In this document: piece by piece, positions 35,356-46,029 of the stretch
Position numbering within the stretch: the stretch's first letter is position 1
Layout: every line of letters starts with the position of its first letter
NCBI GenBank assembly: GCA_037367355.1
Contig: CM074700.1
Span: forward strand, 2,418,001-2,482,000
Source: Neoscytalidium dimidiatum
Lineage: Eukaryota; Ascomycota; Dothideomycetes; Botryosphaeriales; Botryosphaeriaceae
Direction: 5' to 3'
Length of the DNA stretch: 64,000 bases
Notes under the pieces: model-generated
What the model was told of the DNA's origin: nothing
Database searches by the model: none
What the model saw: only the letters and a program-made list of their open reading frames with translations
Position numbers and translations under genes: made by a program

Positions 35356-36807
35356 ATGGCCTCACTGAGCGCTGCCTGCAGACTGTCCGCCCGGGTCGCA
35401 TCCCGCAAGCTTCCCCAAAATGTTGCCCGCAGAGGTCAGCTTTCCGCACTCCATCTTTGCTGACCCGAGCTGATGAGATGGTCCCAGGCTTTCGCTCCTC
35501 GCCTGCGAGTGCCGCTGCGCAGAGCTTCCAGATGCCAGCGCTCTCCCCCACCATGACCGAGGGCAACATCGCGAGCTGGAAGATCAAAGAAGGTACGAGG
35601 CGGACGTCCCGTCGCATGGGGACAATGGCTTAGAGGTTTGAGTCTGACGCGGCACAGGAGAGTCTTTCTCGGCCGGCGATGTCCTGCTCGAGATCGAAAC
35701 GGATAAGGCGCAGATGGACGTCGAGGCGCAGGACGACGGCATCTTGGCCAAGATCACGGTAATGCCTTGTGGCACAGGTCTAGGACGCCATTGGGCTGAC
35801 ATTGAGCATAGATGGGCGATGGAAGCAAGTCTGTGAAGGTTGGCCAGCGCATAGCTGTCCTCGCGGAGCCTGGTGACGACCTCAGCAGCCTGGAGATCCC
35901 CGCCGAGGACACACCCCAACAGCAGCCTGCCGCGCAAAAGCAATCCCCGCCGGCCGAGGCTCCCAAGGCCAGCGCTCCAGCTCCGGCAAGCAAGACTACT
36001 ACCAGTCCGCCCGGCAAGGCTGTCAAGCAGACCTATCCTCTCTACCCCTCCGTCCTCTATGCCCTGCGCGCAAACGGCTTGACGAAGGAGGATGCGGATA
36101 AGATCCCTGCGACCGGTCCGAACGGCCGTTTGTTGAAGGGCGACGTTCTCGCGTATGCTGGAAAACTGTCCGAGAGTGCCTATGCCTCAAACCTTTCCAA
36201 GATCCTAGCCGATAAGGCTCATCTTGATCTCAGCAATATCAAGGCCATGCAGCCGAAGAAAGAGCCTGCTGCGGCCCCCGCAGCTCCCGCACCTTCTGCT
36301 GGGCCAGTCCCAGAACCTGTTACTGAGGTGGCCTTGCCTATCAACTTCAAGGCAGTTCTGGAATGCCAGAAGCGCCTTCAAGACACTCTTGGCGTCTACT
36401 TACCCCTCTCCGAGTTCGTTGCTCGTGCTGCTGAACTTGCTAATGAGGATCTCCCGCGCTCCAAGAACGCCCAGCCTACTGCCGACGAGCTTTTTGACGC
36501 TGTCGTCGGACTGAATAAGATCTCCGTCACTTCCAGAGGTCACTTCGTCCCGCAGGTTTCTGCCCTGCCCTCCGCTGCCCCTAAGCCCATCAAGACTGCT
36601 TCGAAGGCGGACATCATTGATATTTTGACCGGCAAGCCTACTAAGTCGAAGAGTACGAGCACTTCTGTTTCGGCTGCGCCAGGTGTTGCTGGCCCTGTCA
36701 ATGTCTTCAGTGTGAGCGTTCCGAAAGGAGAGGAAAAGAGAGCGACCGTATTTTTGGAGAGAGTGAAGCTTGTATTGGAGACTCAGCCTGGTGAGCTGGT
36801 GTTGTAA
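35356..36807 (+). CDS. pdx1: Pyruvate dehydrogenase complex component X (E3-binding protein)
   Basis: Structural subunit that anchors E3 (dihydrolipoamide dehydrogenase) to the E2 core of the mitochondrial pyruvate dehydrogenase complex. Exons are 35356-35434, 35488-35592, 35658-35758 and 35812-36807 (426 residues). Mitochondrial presequence residues 1-27; lipoyl domain 38-115 ([20 protein letters not shown]) with lipoyl-Lys about 78 in [10 protein letters not shown]; Pro/Ala-rich linker; peripheral subunit-binding domain about 165-205 ([19 protein letters not shown], then [11 protein letters not shown]). The remainder is shorter than and unlike the E2 acyltransferase domain and lacks the HxxxDG active site, which separates it from E2 (Lat1). 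All introns fall in the first 95 codons and are 53-65 bases. Confidence 0.93.
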
Positions 36808-38004
36808 CTATAAATTGCTTCTTTTTTCATAGACTTGAGTGGATGGCACTGTAGATTAGCGGCATGCGCTGAAGGCACATTTGAATACCCTCGAAGCCCT
36901 TTACTGCACCTATGGGTCCTACCACGGTTAACCACACTCCCACGAGTGACGAACGTGACATTTTTGTTTTAACAATATTCATTTCATCTACTGCTGCAAA
37001 AATAGGCTCGGAAAGGACGTAAATATGAGTTGTTGATGGTAGAATGAAGTATTAGAGAAGGCATAGCAACCCACATGTTCAGATCTTGCTAATAATTTAC
37101 TGTGGCATAATTTCCACAGAACGCTAGCTATCTATTGCCTCAAGGACTTGCCACAGACACGCCAAATCTTCTCATGTCCATGAACGCTAAGCATAGAAGA
37201 AGAAAGGCACAGAAAGGATAAGTAGACATTTTGAGCCACTTCAACTTCGCTGGTTCGCTCCATGACAATTCGTGAGTGAGCCGCCAGATACCTGGTGGAT
37301 TTTACCTTTTGCACCACCGTAAAGCCTTCGTCCGCCATCGCATAGGACAAGAAAAACACACAGGAATGGCCGTTCATGAATAAACTTGTTTGCATCGCCC
37401 TCAGCTGCTCCACCAAACACCCTACCATCAAATATTGGTTCATGATACCTGGTCGATTCTGCCATATAAGGTTACTTCCCCGATTTGCTCTCCCACCACA
37501 TCCCGAGATGGTAAGTAAGCTCATCAGTCGTTCGTGTGACGTCGTAGTCGTCCATATGCCGAAGTCGGGCGCTTCGGTCCCCGAAGCCGAACCATATGTG
37601 CGCTCTTTTTTTTTTTTTTTTTTTTTACTCCGAGCCTTGATCCCACCGCTTAACCTCAGCTCCAGCAGTCGAACGCGTTCACCGATACAGCCGCTGCAGC
37701 ACAGACATGGCAATGCCACCTCTGATAGGTTCCTCCTTGTTGTTTTCCTGCAACACATGCGAAAAAGCGACCTTGCTTACGAGTTCCGAACGCCTTACGC
37801 AACGCTCCCACCCTAGAACGCCGCACGTGAGAACAGAGCATATAAAATCAACGCCACGCTCTCTGAGTCACTGTTAAACTCCCTCAGATCTCGTGTTCCA
37901 ATCCAAATATCAAAAGCCAAAGAGCCGACCTCAGTTCGGAAACTCCACCGGCCTCGTAAAAGCGAACCAATCCCGAAACAATCCTCGAGCTGCGACTCCA
38001 CATA
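36808..38004. other. Gene-free interval
   Basis: About 1.2 kb between PDX1 and the O-methyltransferase. It includes a T tract near 37605-37626. Open frames on minus (for example 37132-37758) show no domain and no consistent coding pattern. Confidence 0.5.
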
Positions 38005-38733
38005 ATGCCTCTTCGCAACAAACAACGCCCTGGTCCTGGTCAAGGCCTCGATCCATCATGGATTGCCGTCGACAAATACACCTTTTCCACACTCCACCCG
38101 TCCAGCCGCCCCAACCACGCCGCTCTCGAACGCACTCTCAGCCGCTCCACCGAGGAAGGGTTACCGCCAATCTACTCATCCCCCAGCTTTGGAAAATTTC
38201 TCGCGCTGCAATGTCGCTTCGGCCAGGTCAAGCACGCCATTGACGTTGGAACCTTAGGTGGCTACTCGGCAATTTGGATGGCCTCAATGAACCCAAACAT
38301 ACGTGTGACGAGCTTTGAGTACTCCGAGCGTCATGCTGCCGTTGCACGTAAGAACTTCGAAGAGGCGGGCGTAGCGGATCGGATCGACCTGCGAGTGGGA
38401 CTAGCAAGTGCGAACCTACCAAAACTTCTTGAAGAAGTCGAGGCAGGGAAGGCGGACCGAGTCGGTTTCACCTTCATAGATGCTGACAAGATGGATGATT
38501 GGACGTATTGCGATTTTGCAATTCGAATGGGCTATTCGGGAACGTGCATTTGCGTGGACAACATCGTACAGCACGGAAACCTTGTAAAAGAAGAAGCGCA
38601 GGGGGAGGATCATGTCAAGGGTGCCAGGATTGCCGTGAATGCAGCTGGAAAGGATGATCGTATCGAGGCAGTTGTGATGCAAGTCGTTGGTGAAAGGAAT
38701 TACGACGGTTTCCTCATGTGCGTGGTGAAATAG
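38005..38733 (+). CDS. Class I SAM-dependent O-methyltransferase (CCoAOMT-like)
   Basis: Single exon, 242 residues, the usual length of the family. S-adenosylmethionine-binding motif I is HAIDVGTLGGYSAIWMA (about residues 75-91), followed by the acidic SAM-ribose region VTSFEYSERHAAVARKNF. The metal and catalytic region is FTFIDADKMD (Asp-Ala-Asp-Lys, as in caffeoyl-CoA O-methyltransferases), with CVDNIVQHG supplying the next metal ligands. Fungal members methylate small catechols or secondary metabolites. No biosynthetic enzyme adjoins it, so the substrate is unknown. Confidence 0.88.
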   Translation: MPLRNKQRPGPGQGLDPSWIAVDKYTFSTLHPSSRPNHAALERTLSRSTEEGLPPIYSSPSFGKFLALQCRFGQVKHAIDVGTLGGYSAIWMASMNPNIRVTSFEYSERHAAVARKNFEEAGVADRIDLRVGLASANLPKLLEEVEAGKADRVGFTFIDADKMDDWTYCDFAIRMGYSGTCICVDNIVQHGNLVKEEAQGEDHVKGARIAVNAAGKDDRIEAVVMQVVGERNYDGFLMCVVK

Positions 38734-38936
38734 CTACGACACCACTCGTTGCCGAATCGAAATCGGAAGAAGAGGCGAAACGGTCTCAAACGGTGTGAAA
38801 CTGGCACCCTGAGACACAGCAGAGATCCCTGGTAGGAGGTATTCGCGATCTTCGCATGGAACATACTGAGGCGGAAGTAAAATGGCGCAATGAAGAAAAA
38901 CAGACATTTTCAGTAGTCGGATTCGGCGGCCGCTTC

Positions 38937-40970
38937 CTACGGTGACACCCTTTTCTCTTTGTTGGTTGACGGGCTGTCAGGTCGCAAGGGACTCCCTCTT
39001 GCCTGTACCTTTTCTCGGGTACGAAAGGCTGTATTGGTATGTAAAGGAGGTCTGCTTCGCGACGCGTCGTGTCCAACTGAAGACTTATTTGTTTGTTTCC
39101 CCGATAACTCTGGAGAGCCTCTGATGGGTTTGCGGCCAATTTTAGGCATGGAGACGGCGATAGTAGGTTTTCTGCGGGTCCTGAAGTTGCCAACACCGGA
39201 CGGCTTTGTGGCTAAAGAGAGAGAAAGAGAGAAATGGTCAAGAATGGAACGTGTTCATTTGAACTTATGCTTACCTGAGTTGCGCAAGGATAGTGGGACT
39301 GACGCTCTGAGTGAACCAGGTGATGGAGGCTTTTTGGACAAATCTGCTCCAAAGGGGCTGATCGGACTGTCAGGTGTTTTTGGCGAATCTGATGCCTTTA
39401 TCCGACCTCTGAGTTCGGGAAAGACATCGAAAAACTCGCTCCCAACTGTCCAGTTATTAGGGTTACAGGCGTGTTCGATAAACTCTTGCGTCAAGTAAAA
39501 GCGTCCATCGGCCGGGTCCTTCCGCACGCAGGCATCCATGCCGTGTGGCCAATTGACGGAAAGATGGCCTGCGCAAGCAGTGACCCAGTCTCTGAGATCG
39601 TCAACTAGTGTTTCGCGAAGTGCAGGCCTGTGTCAAACACGTCAGCCTAACAACTTCCTCAAATTGTTAGTAGACGTACAAAGGCACCGTATCTAAAGGA
39701 GAGATGTGTGGAACCATCATTTGAATTGGCGTAGGTTTGATTAAGTCCGGCATCAATGCATACGTCTCGGCTGTCGGATTGATCATCCACTGCCGGAGCG
39801 TCAGTTGCATGAACAGTGAGAGCACGAGGAGGCAATAATACCATCATAAGCTTTGTCTGAAAATATAAACACGCCAAACGAACAAATACGTCGACATCCT
39901 CGAAGCTTCTGTTCATCTCTGAAGCCCAGGTTGAGATTGCTGGAACTTCTTCTGTGACGCAGATAGCCGGAGCGCGAGGGGTGAAGAAATATGTCACATC
40001 AACGCGGGACAGGTCGGGTAAAGGCGTGGTCTGGAAATGTACGCGAGCCAAATTCCTGTAATCTTGTATAACACGAGAGAACGGGGAGCTGTCGAGTTCC
40101 CAACATGGCTGCAGAAAATGCACAGGGATTTGGAAGTTAGAGACCTGATGTCGTTGAATCTCGGCAGGATAATGGCCGGCCATGACGGAGCTCGACATGG
40201 GCAGATTGCCGAATGCTTCAACGTAGCCACGGGCAACAGTCACAGGGCCGAGCTTCCTACGCTTTTGAGGAATGAGCGGTGGCGAATCTGATTCGTACGC
40301 GCTAGCTGGATGTTGTCTTGGCAGCGGAGAGGAAGAATCTCCCCATGGGGTTGAGGCGCGGGTTGAGCCCACACTTTGATCCCTCTCGTCATCTTGTAGG
40401 TCACTGACCTGAGAGAGAGCAGCGCGGCGCCAGTCGGCACTGGTCACAGGCTGCAATGGCAGCTTGGAGCTCGACTCTTCCACGGGGGGCGAGGGGTATG
40501 ACTGGTGATTTTCCTCTTCGGTCACGCTGCCGAGCCTGCTGCTGGAGGGTTGGGAGGACCTGTCGACGAGCTCCTGAATGTCGGCGCCGGCGCGGAGCTG
40601 GCGGATGAGGTCTGCGGCCTCGAGTTCGGGGGCATTGCGCAACTGGGCAACAAGGGCCTCGAGGGTGTCGGACTTGGCCGTGACCTCGCGCAGGCGGCGC
40701 TTAAGGCCGTCCTGGCGGCTGATGGTACTGTCCAGCTCATAGTGGCACTGCTCGTTCAGGCGCAGGCACCTGTCGCACGCCGGGCGGGCTCCGTTGCACT
40801 GCGCGAGCTCTCGATCAGCTTAGCTCACGGGCGGGGCAAGTGGCGGCGGCGTCGCTTGAACGCACCTTTGACTTGCGGCGCTTGCACGAATTGCAGGCGA
40901 TGACAGTCATCTGCTTCTGGCGCTTGGGGGGCCGGTCTGGCTCGGGGGGCGGATTGGCGCTGTCGCCCAT
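38937..40970 (-). CDS. Zn2Cys6 transcription factor with DUF3425-like C-terminus
   Basis: Fungal nuclear regulator. Five exons, 40970-40866, 40798-39842, 39789-39680, 39627-39275 and 39211-38937, give 599 residues; introns are 52-67 bases. The zinc cluster (residues 26-53, CX2CX6CX6CX2CX6C) is split by intron 1 and reads CNSCKRRKSK then CNGARPACDRC. A predicted coiled-coil linker with heptad-like Leu follows (RQDGLKRRLREVTAKSDTL). The C-terminal half, read only after removing introns 2 and 3, contains WMINPTAETYALMPDLIKP and a PHISPLDTVPLPALRETL segment typical of DUF3425 proteins. The last exon is basic and Ser/Pro-rich. The open frame extends upstream of 40970 without ATG, so M at 40970 is the start. 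Targets are unknown; the neighbouring O-methyltransferase converges on it. Confidence 0.85.
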
Positions 40971-43440
40971 GGCGGCGCGGTGGGGGAGCTGGTCAAGAGG
41001 TTCGCGGGAGAGCAGGGTGGAGCGTGGAGCGGGAGTTGACGGGCGAGAAGCTGGGCCGGGATGTGCGACTTGCGGCACCGCGGCTTCACGGCTCTGTTCA
41101 TGGCGCGCCCGGGCTGTGAGAGCAGAGGGTTGTGGGGCGTGCAGTCTCGCACGGCGACGGCGGACGGCGGACGACGGACGACGGCGGTGGGCTGAGGTGG
41201 CAGCGGGGAGCAGCGTTGAAAGGCACAGTCTGCGATGTTGAAGGGGCTCCGGCGTTCTAGAACGGGTCAGCCAGCAGGTGCAACGCTCCCTCTGCCTCTC
41301 TGCCCGCGATGCCTGCCCATCCCATGCTGATCCGTGCTACTTCCACCGCAAGTGCCGCTCCAAAGCCGCATCGGTCCAGCTGTCCGCCCGCTCTGCTTCC
41401 GAGCTCGTGCTCTTCGCCCATCCTGTGCCGGTGCCTGCTGTCCGCTGCCAGTCCCGCCCTGGTGCCGCCGTCCTGGAGGCCTCCTGCTGACGCGCCCCTC
41501 GGCCCGCGCCGCAGAGGCTCTCTCGGTGTGCGTCGCCTGTGTAGCGCGAAGGATGCTGCCCTGTGTGTTCGACATCGACTGGATGCGCCTCCCAGCCCAA
41601 GCGTCGCGGTAGCCCTCCTGTGGTCTGGGGCAGGGGTTGCACAACGCCGCCCTGCAGCCCATGCTTGCACCTTCCGAACGCCATATCCAACACCTGGCCA
41701 ATCGATGCTGTGGAGAAGGCCGATCTGGCGCCGCGCCGATCGCTTTCCTGCTCTGGCTGTCCTGTCAGCGTGAGTGGAAGAACAATCGTCGAAAGCGCTG
41801 CATCGTCTCGTCGTCGCAGGCTGGCGCATCGAACGCTTGCCGAGAAGTCTCCATCTACCAACGTCGTCAATGGCCCTCAGTCCACCGCTATTTGTAAGGG
41901 CTAGTCTGCAGAGTGCCAATATTACCCGGGCCAGAAGCTGGCAATCTGCTCCCCACCACGGCCGCCCACTGATAACCGACCCTGGTTCGGACACCGCAAG
42001 CGTCTATATGTAAGCCGCGGGGATGCGAATTCCAGCTTTTGGACTGTTTGCCGTCGTACGAGATGCGGCACAGTGACACTGACATGGCTAGTCTATGCAT
42101 ACAACGCATTAGTGCTGAGGCAATCCAGGATTGCTCTCCTCGCTTGCCATTTGCTGCCCTGGTCTGTTTGAATGAGAACTCTCTTATGCGATCTCCGCCC
42201 CTCTGAGAGCTTCCCCCCATGCCTGTGTCAAGCGTGAGCAGCTTTCATCACAGGTCTCATGGGTGTCGAACCTTGGATATCGTACGATAGCTAAGGTACA
42301 TGCTCGGCTCTGGTCTGCTGTAAGTGCTTCTCAGCCTCTTCCAGAAAGCTTGCATGCCTCCCCTGAAAGCGGGCTGCAAGCCACCTGGACCATCTTCTTG
42401 CCTTTGCCGCACTTAGTGCAGACCTCTTCTCGGTAAAATGGTGGCGATAGAGGTGCTCAGGAATCAGGTCGTCTTCCCATCCGACGAGAACCATCGTGCT
42501 AGCTACGCAGAGATGGGCAGGGAATGCGCCTGATCAACATAGGTATGTGCAACCGAGCCAGTGGCGAGTGCATTTCTTCGACGGGTGGGCCAGAATGCAC
42601 TTGGGAAATACTGTCCCGCACTTCAGTCAAGATCTCAGTACTGGAATTTCGCTCGAACGAACTCTGGTTTCATTTTATCTTCCGGGCTGCATGAGCTACG
42701 GAAAGAAGCACATGTACGAGCAAGACTCCATAAACGTTTTCTGGGGACCAGGCCATCGCTTGGGTAGTCGAGGTAGTCGTCCGGAGGTAAATGTCCCACT
42801 TTACGTCTACGCTACTGCGTCAACTGCCCGTGAGCTGGCCTTACCGCCGTGCTACTTTCGGAACCGATCTCGTATCCTTTGTACTACCGATCTGCTATTC
42901 ACAAGGTACAATCTGTGTTCTCTCAGCGAGGTTCCCTGCACATGATCTCATTCAACCAACGGCGACGCGAGCTACCTTCGACCTGGCTTTCCAGTGCTAC
43001 ACGGATGTTGACGGTTACACCTGAAAGACCCAATGAAAGTGACACCAAAGCTCAGCTGCGCACAATAGAGTACAGGTATTTCAAAATCCTCTGAGGGTTT
43101 TCTTTTTTTTTTTTTTGGTGCATTATCCGGCTCTGCCTGTAGATGAGGCCCCAATGTGCATGACAGGAACGACTCCGTCTCTTTCGAGTCGTCTTCTTTG
43201 CTTTGTTTTTCCTCGCAAAGACTCCCATCCCTATTTACATCTACTTCCAAAGATCGTAAAGAACAAATGTTCATGAAACCAAAGCTCATAAGTGGTCTTC
43301 TACAATAGTACAAAACAGCGCTAATCCCTTTTTACGGGAGCGGCTCTATGCGGCTGCAAAAAGGAGCGTCTATGCTATACTAGGGTGCCAAAGGGCAAGA
43401 AAGAGAATGGGTCCGCTGATTATGAGTAGGAACTCCAGAC
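40971..43440. other. Gene-free interval of 2.5 kb
   Basis: The left part is GC-rich with overlapping frames on both strands (for example 41257-41994 minus); the right part is average and has a T tract near 43102-43117. No recognisable gene or mobile element. The left edge should carry the transcription factor promoter. Confidence 0.45.
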
Positions 43441-46029
43441 TCATGCTGCAGCTTGAACGCCCCTCTCGAGCGCTGCAATAGCAAAATGCCCACCCAGCGT
43501 CGGTCTTGCGCGGAAACTCTGTGCCGCTTCGCCAACATCGCTACCATCGCTCCAGTACCGGTCCGCAAACGGCGCTGTGTTCTTGCCATTGGTGATGTAC
43601 TCGTACAGGTCGTTGACAAAAAGGCTCTGCGTACTGTCAGAGCTCACCGCGGCTACCCACATCTGCCAGTCCGTCTTGGCCCATTCGATTGCGCCCTCGA
43701 GTGCAACGCCAGCAGGCTGCCTGACCGTCGGATAGAAATCCGATAGAGCAGTGTACGACTCATCGGGGAAGACGGAGAGGTTGAAGAGCTTGTCCGGGTA
43801 ATTGTTGAAGACCATGAAGTAGGTAGAATCCTGGTAGGTAAGAGTGAAGAAGGAGGCGTTCGTGTTCTCGCTGATCTCGGTGCCGAGGCCATCGCCATTA
43901 GTATCGGTTCCGTAGATCTGATCGGCGAAGGAGCGGCCTAGATCGGTGTAGTTTGATTGCGAGGTAAGCGCGTCATAGGCGGCGAGACCGACAGCAGCTT
44001 TGACACCAAGATTGGTCATGTTGGTGAAGGCGCCAATGCCATCATTCGTGCTGAGCTGGTTGACAGGGTAGAGGCCGTTATCCGCCAGATAGTCAGCGTA
44101 CTTCTTGAAGAGGGCCGAGTATTCTGTCGTCCAAGAAGTATCCCCAGTGGCAGTTTGGTATGCGAGGGCCAGGACTTGTAGGTTGCCGCATTGCTCTATA
44201 GGCATCGCTTCGTCAAGGCCGTCGTCGTGGCCGGTAGCGTTTGGGTAGTGAGCGCCCATATCATGGATCACATATTGCTGAGGATAGGTCCCTACATCCT
44301 TGTTAGAGATGACGGAGAATACTGTCAGGGTTGTTCTACTCACCGCCAGCAAGGTATTCCATCATTGGATCCAGGAGGATTTTGATGTATTCGGCGTTGA
44401 ACATGTAGAAGAAAGGGAAGGTCGGAAAGATGATATCGACAGTGTTCAAGTTGCCATTGCTAGAAATTTCTTTGATAAAGGCCCAAGGCTTGCTTGTGTC
44501 GAGCGTAGAGTTGTCGATGACAACGTCGATACCGCCAAAAATCTGTCGCACCGATAGCTCGAGGATAGCCGTGTAGTTCGACCCTCCAGAGGCCTCTCCA
44601 ACGCTCCTGACCTGCGCGTCGAAAGAGTTGGACTCCGTAACAGCATCTTCGCGGATGTCGAGGAAATGGTCGATGGCATCAGCCCAGTCGGGATTGTAGG
44701 CTCTGTAGTAGGGTGTCCAAGGGCTGCCTCTGTAGTTGATGGCGAGCTCGCGGATGTAGCCAATAGCATACACGGCACTGGATGACGTGCTAACGGTGCC
44801 AAGGTCAAAGGCCAGACCAACGATGGCACCCGAGGACCAAGCCTCGGTGGTGTTAGTCAGCGTGCCATTACTGATGAACTGGCTGCGGACGGTAGAGGTG
44901 GATCCAGTCTGATGCGAGTCGGCCCTGGCGCCCCAGACTGCATAGCCCCACTGGGCCATCTCGTTCAGCTCGCCATACGGAACCTGGTTGTTGTTCCTAA
45001 TGCGGTAGACGGTAGTCTCACCGGCCGCATTCTGCGTGAAGGTAGTGGACGCAGATTGGCCAGTCCACGTATCGTCGATGTCAGAGTAAATCTGAACAGA
45101 CGGTGTGGCGCCATTTTTACCGCTTGCCGTCACCGTCAGAAACGAGAATGGCATCGATTGGCGGCGGTAGTTATTGGGCGACACCGGAGAGAAGAAGTCA
45201 AGAGTGATAGTAGCATCTCCAGCCGTGAGCGTGAAAATCGTGTGCGTGGAAGTGAAGTTCCCGCTGACCACCGTTGCGGACTGCGAGCCAGACTCAGGAT
45301 CAGGCACACCGAACAGATTGTAGGCAGTGCCATCGACACGAGCGATGATGGCCCATGTCAGCTTGTTGGCGAACCAGAATTCAGGTTGAGCCGATGGCAG
45401 ATCTGCCGACTGATTGCCGGGGAGCCATGCTGAGGGTGTCTTAGCAAAGATGGCGCGAGAAAGAAGGTGCGGCTCTGAAGCATAGGCAGACGGGAAAGGT
45501 GGGGAGCGACCAATAGGTGCTAGGCTTCCCGAGATGCATCTACGAACAGCTGCTGATGGCGACCTCATCTGACGGCCAATCGCGCAGGGGCATCCACGTG
45601 CTTGTGCAACTCCCCACCAAGATACCCAGCCAGATCCGCTACTTGCGCTGGGAACTGATACTCACCGGACAAATACGGGTTTTTGACGGCTAATGGAAAA
45701 GACGGCGGCGTGATGGGGCTGAAGGTCTGAGCAGAGCTGCTAATTGCAAAGAAGGAGACGAGCAACAGCCGCAGCTGCTGGGCAAAGGACACCATCTTCT
45801 CGTATTGAGCGGTGATGAATGCGGCGAAGCCAGGGAGGTAACAGCAAGCGGTGATGAGCAGACTGCCGCCACAAAGGAGCAGGAGCACGACATATCTAGT
45901 TCTCCCATGCTGGCTGCGTCGGCGTCCTAGCCCAGGGAGGAGGGGCTCTCGCTCGGAAGGGATTGAGACATTGCAGCGGGAGATAGCACTGTCCTCATGC
46001 CATGTGGATCCCTTACCATCTGCCGCCAT
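43441..46029 (-). CDS. gtaA: Glutaminase A (DUF5127/DUF4965/DUF1793)
   Basis: Extracellular glutaminase of the Aspergillus GtaA type, hydrolysing L-glutamine to glutamate and ammonia. Exons are 46029-45666, 45429-44344 and 44291-43441 (766 residues). Joining exons 1 and 2 gives PLAVKNPYLSAWLPGN, the family's N-terminal signature. Further motifs are EFWFANKLTWAIIARVDG (DUF5127), NPDWADAIDHFLDIRED, MFNAEYIKILLDPMMEYLAG and QQYVIHDMGAHYPNATGHDD (DUF4965/1793). The N-terminus is odd. From the first ATG there is a hydrophilic lead, then a transmembrane stretch at residues 46-72. A second in-frame Met (residue 79, position 45795) begins a textbook signal peptide ending ISSSAQ. Intron 1 is 236 bases, long for this genome. 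The gene symbol is by family. Confidence 0.88.

Noticed and set aside
37605..37626. T tract, with similar tracts near 7951, 25387 and 43102
   Set aside because: Isolated homopolymers without target-site duplications or retroelement sequence beside them, so not called as poly-A tails of insertions.
41257..41994. 245-codon minus frame
   Set aside because: Arg/Ala/Gly-biased GC-rich sequence with competing frames on both strands and no motif.
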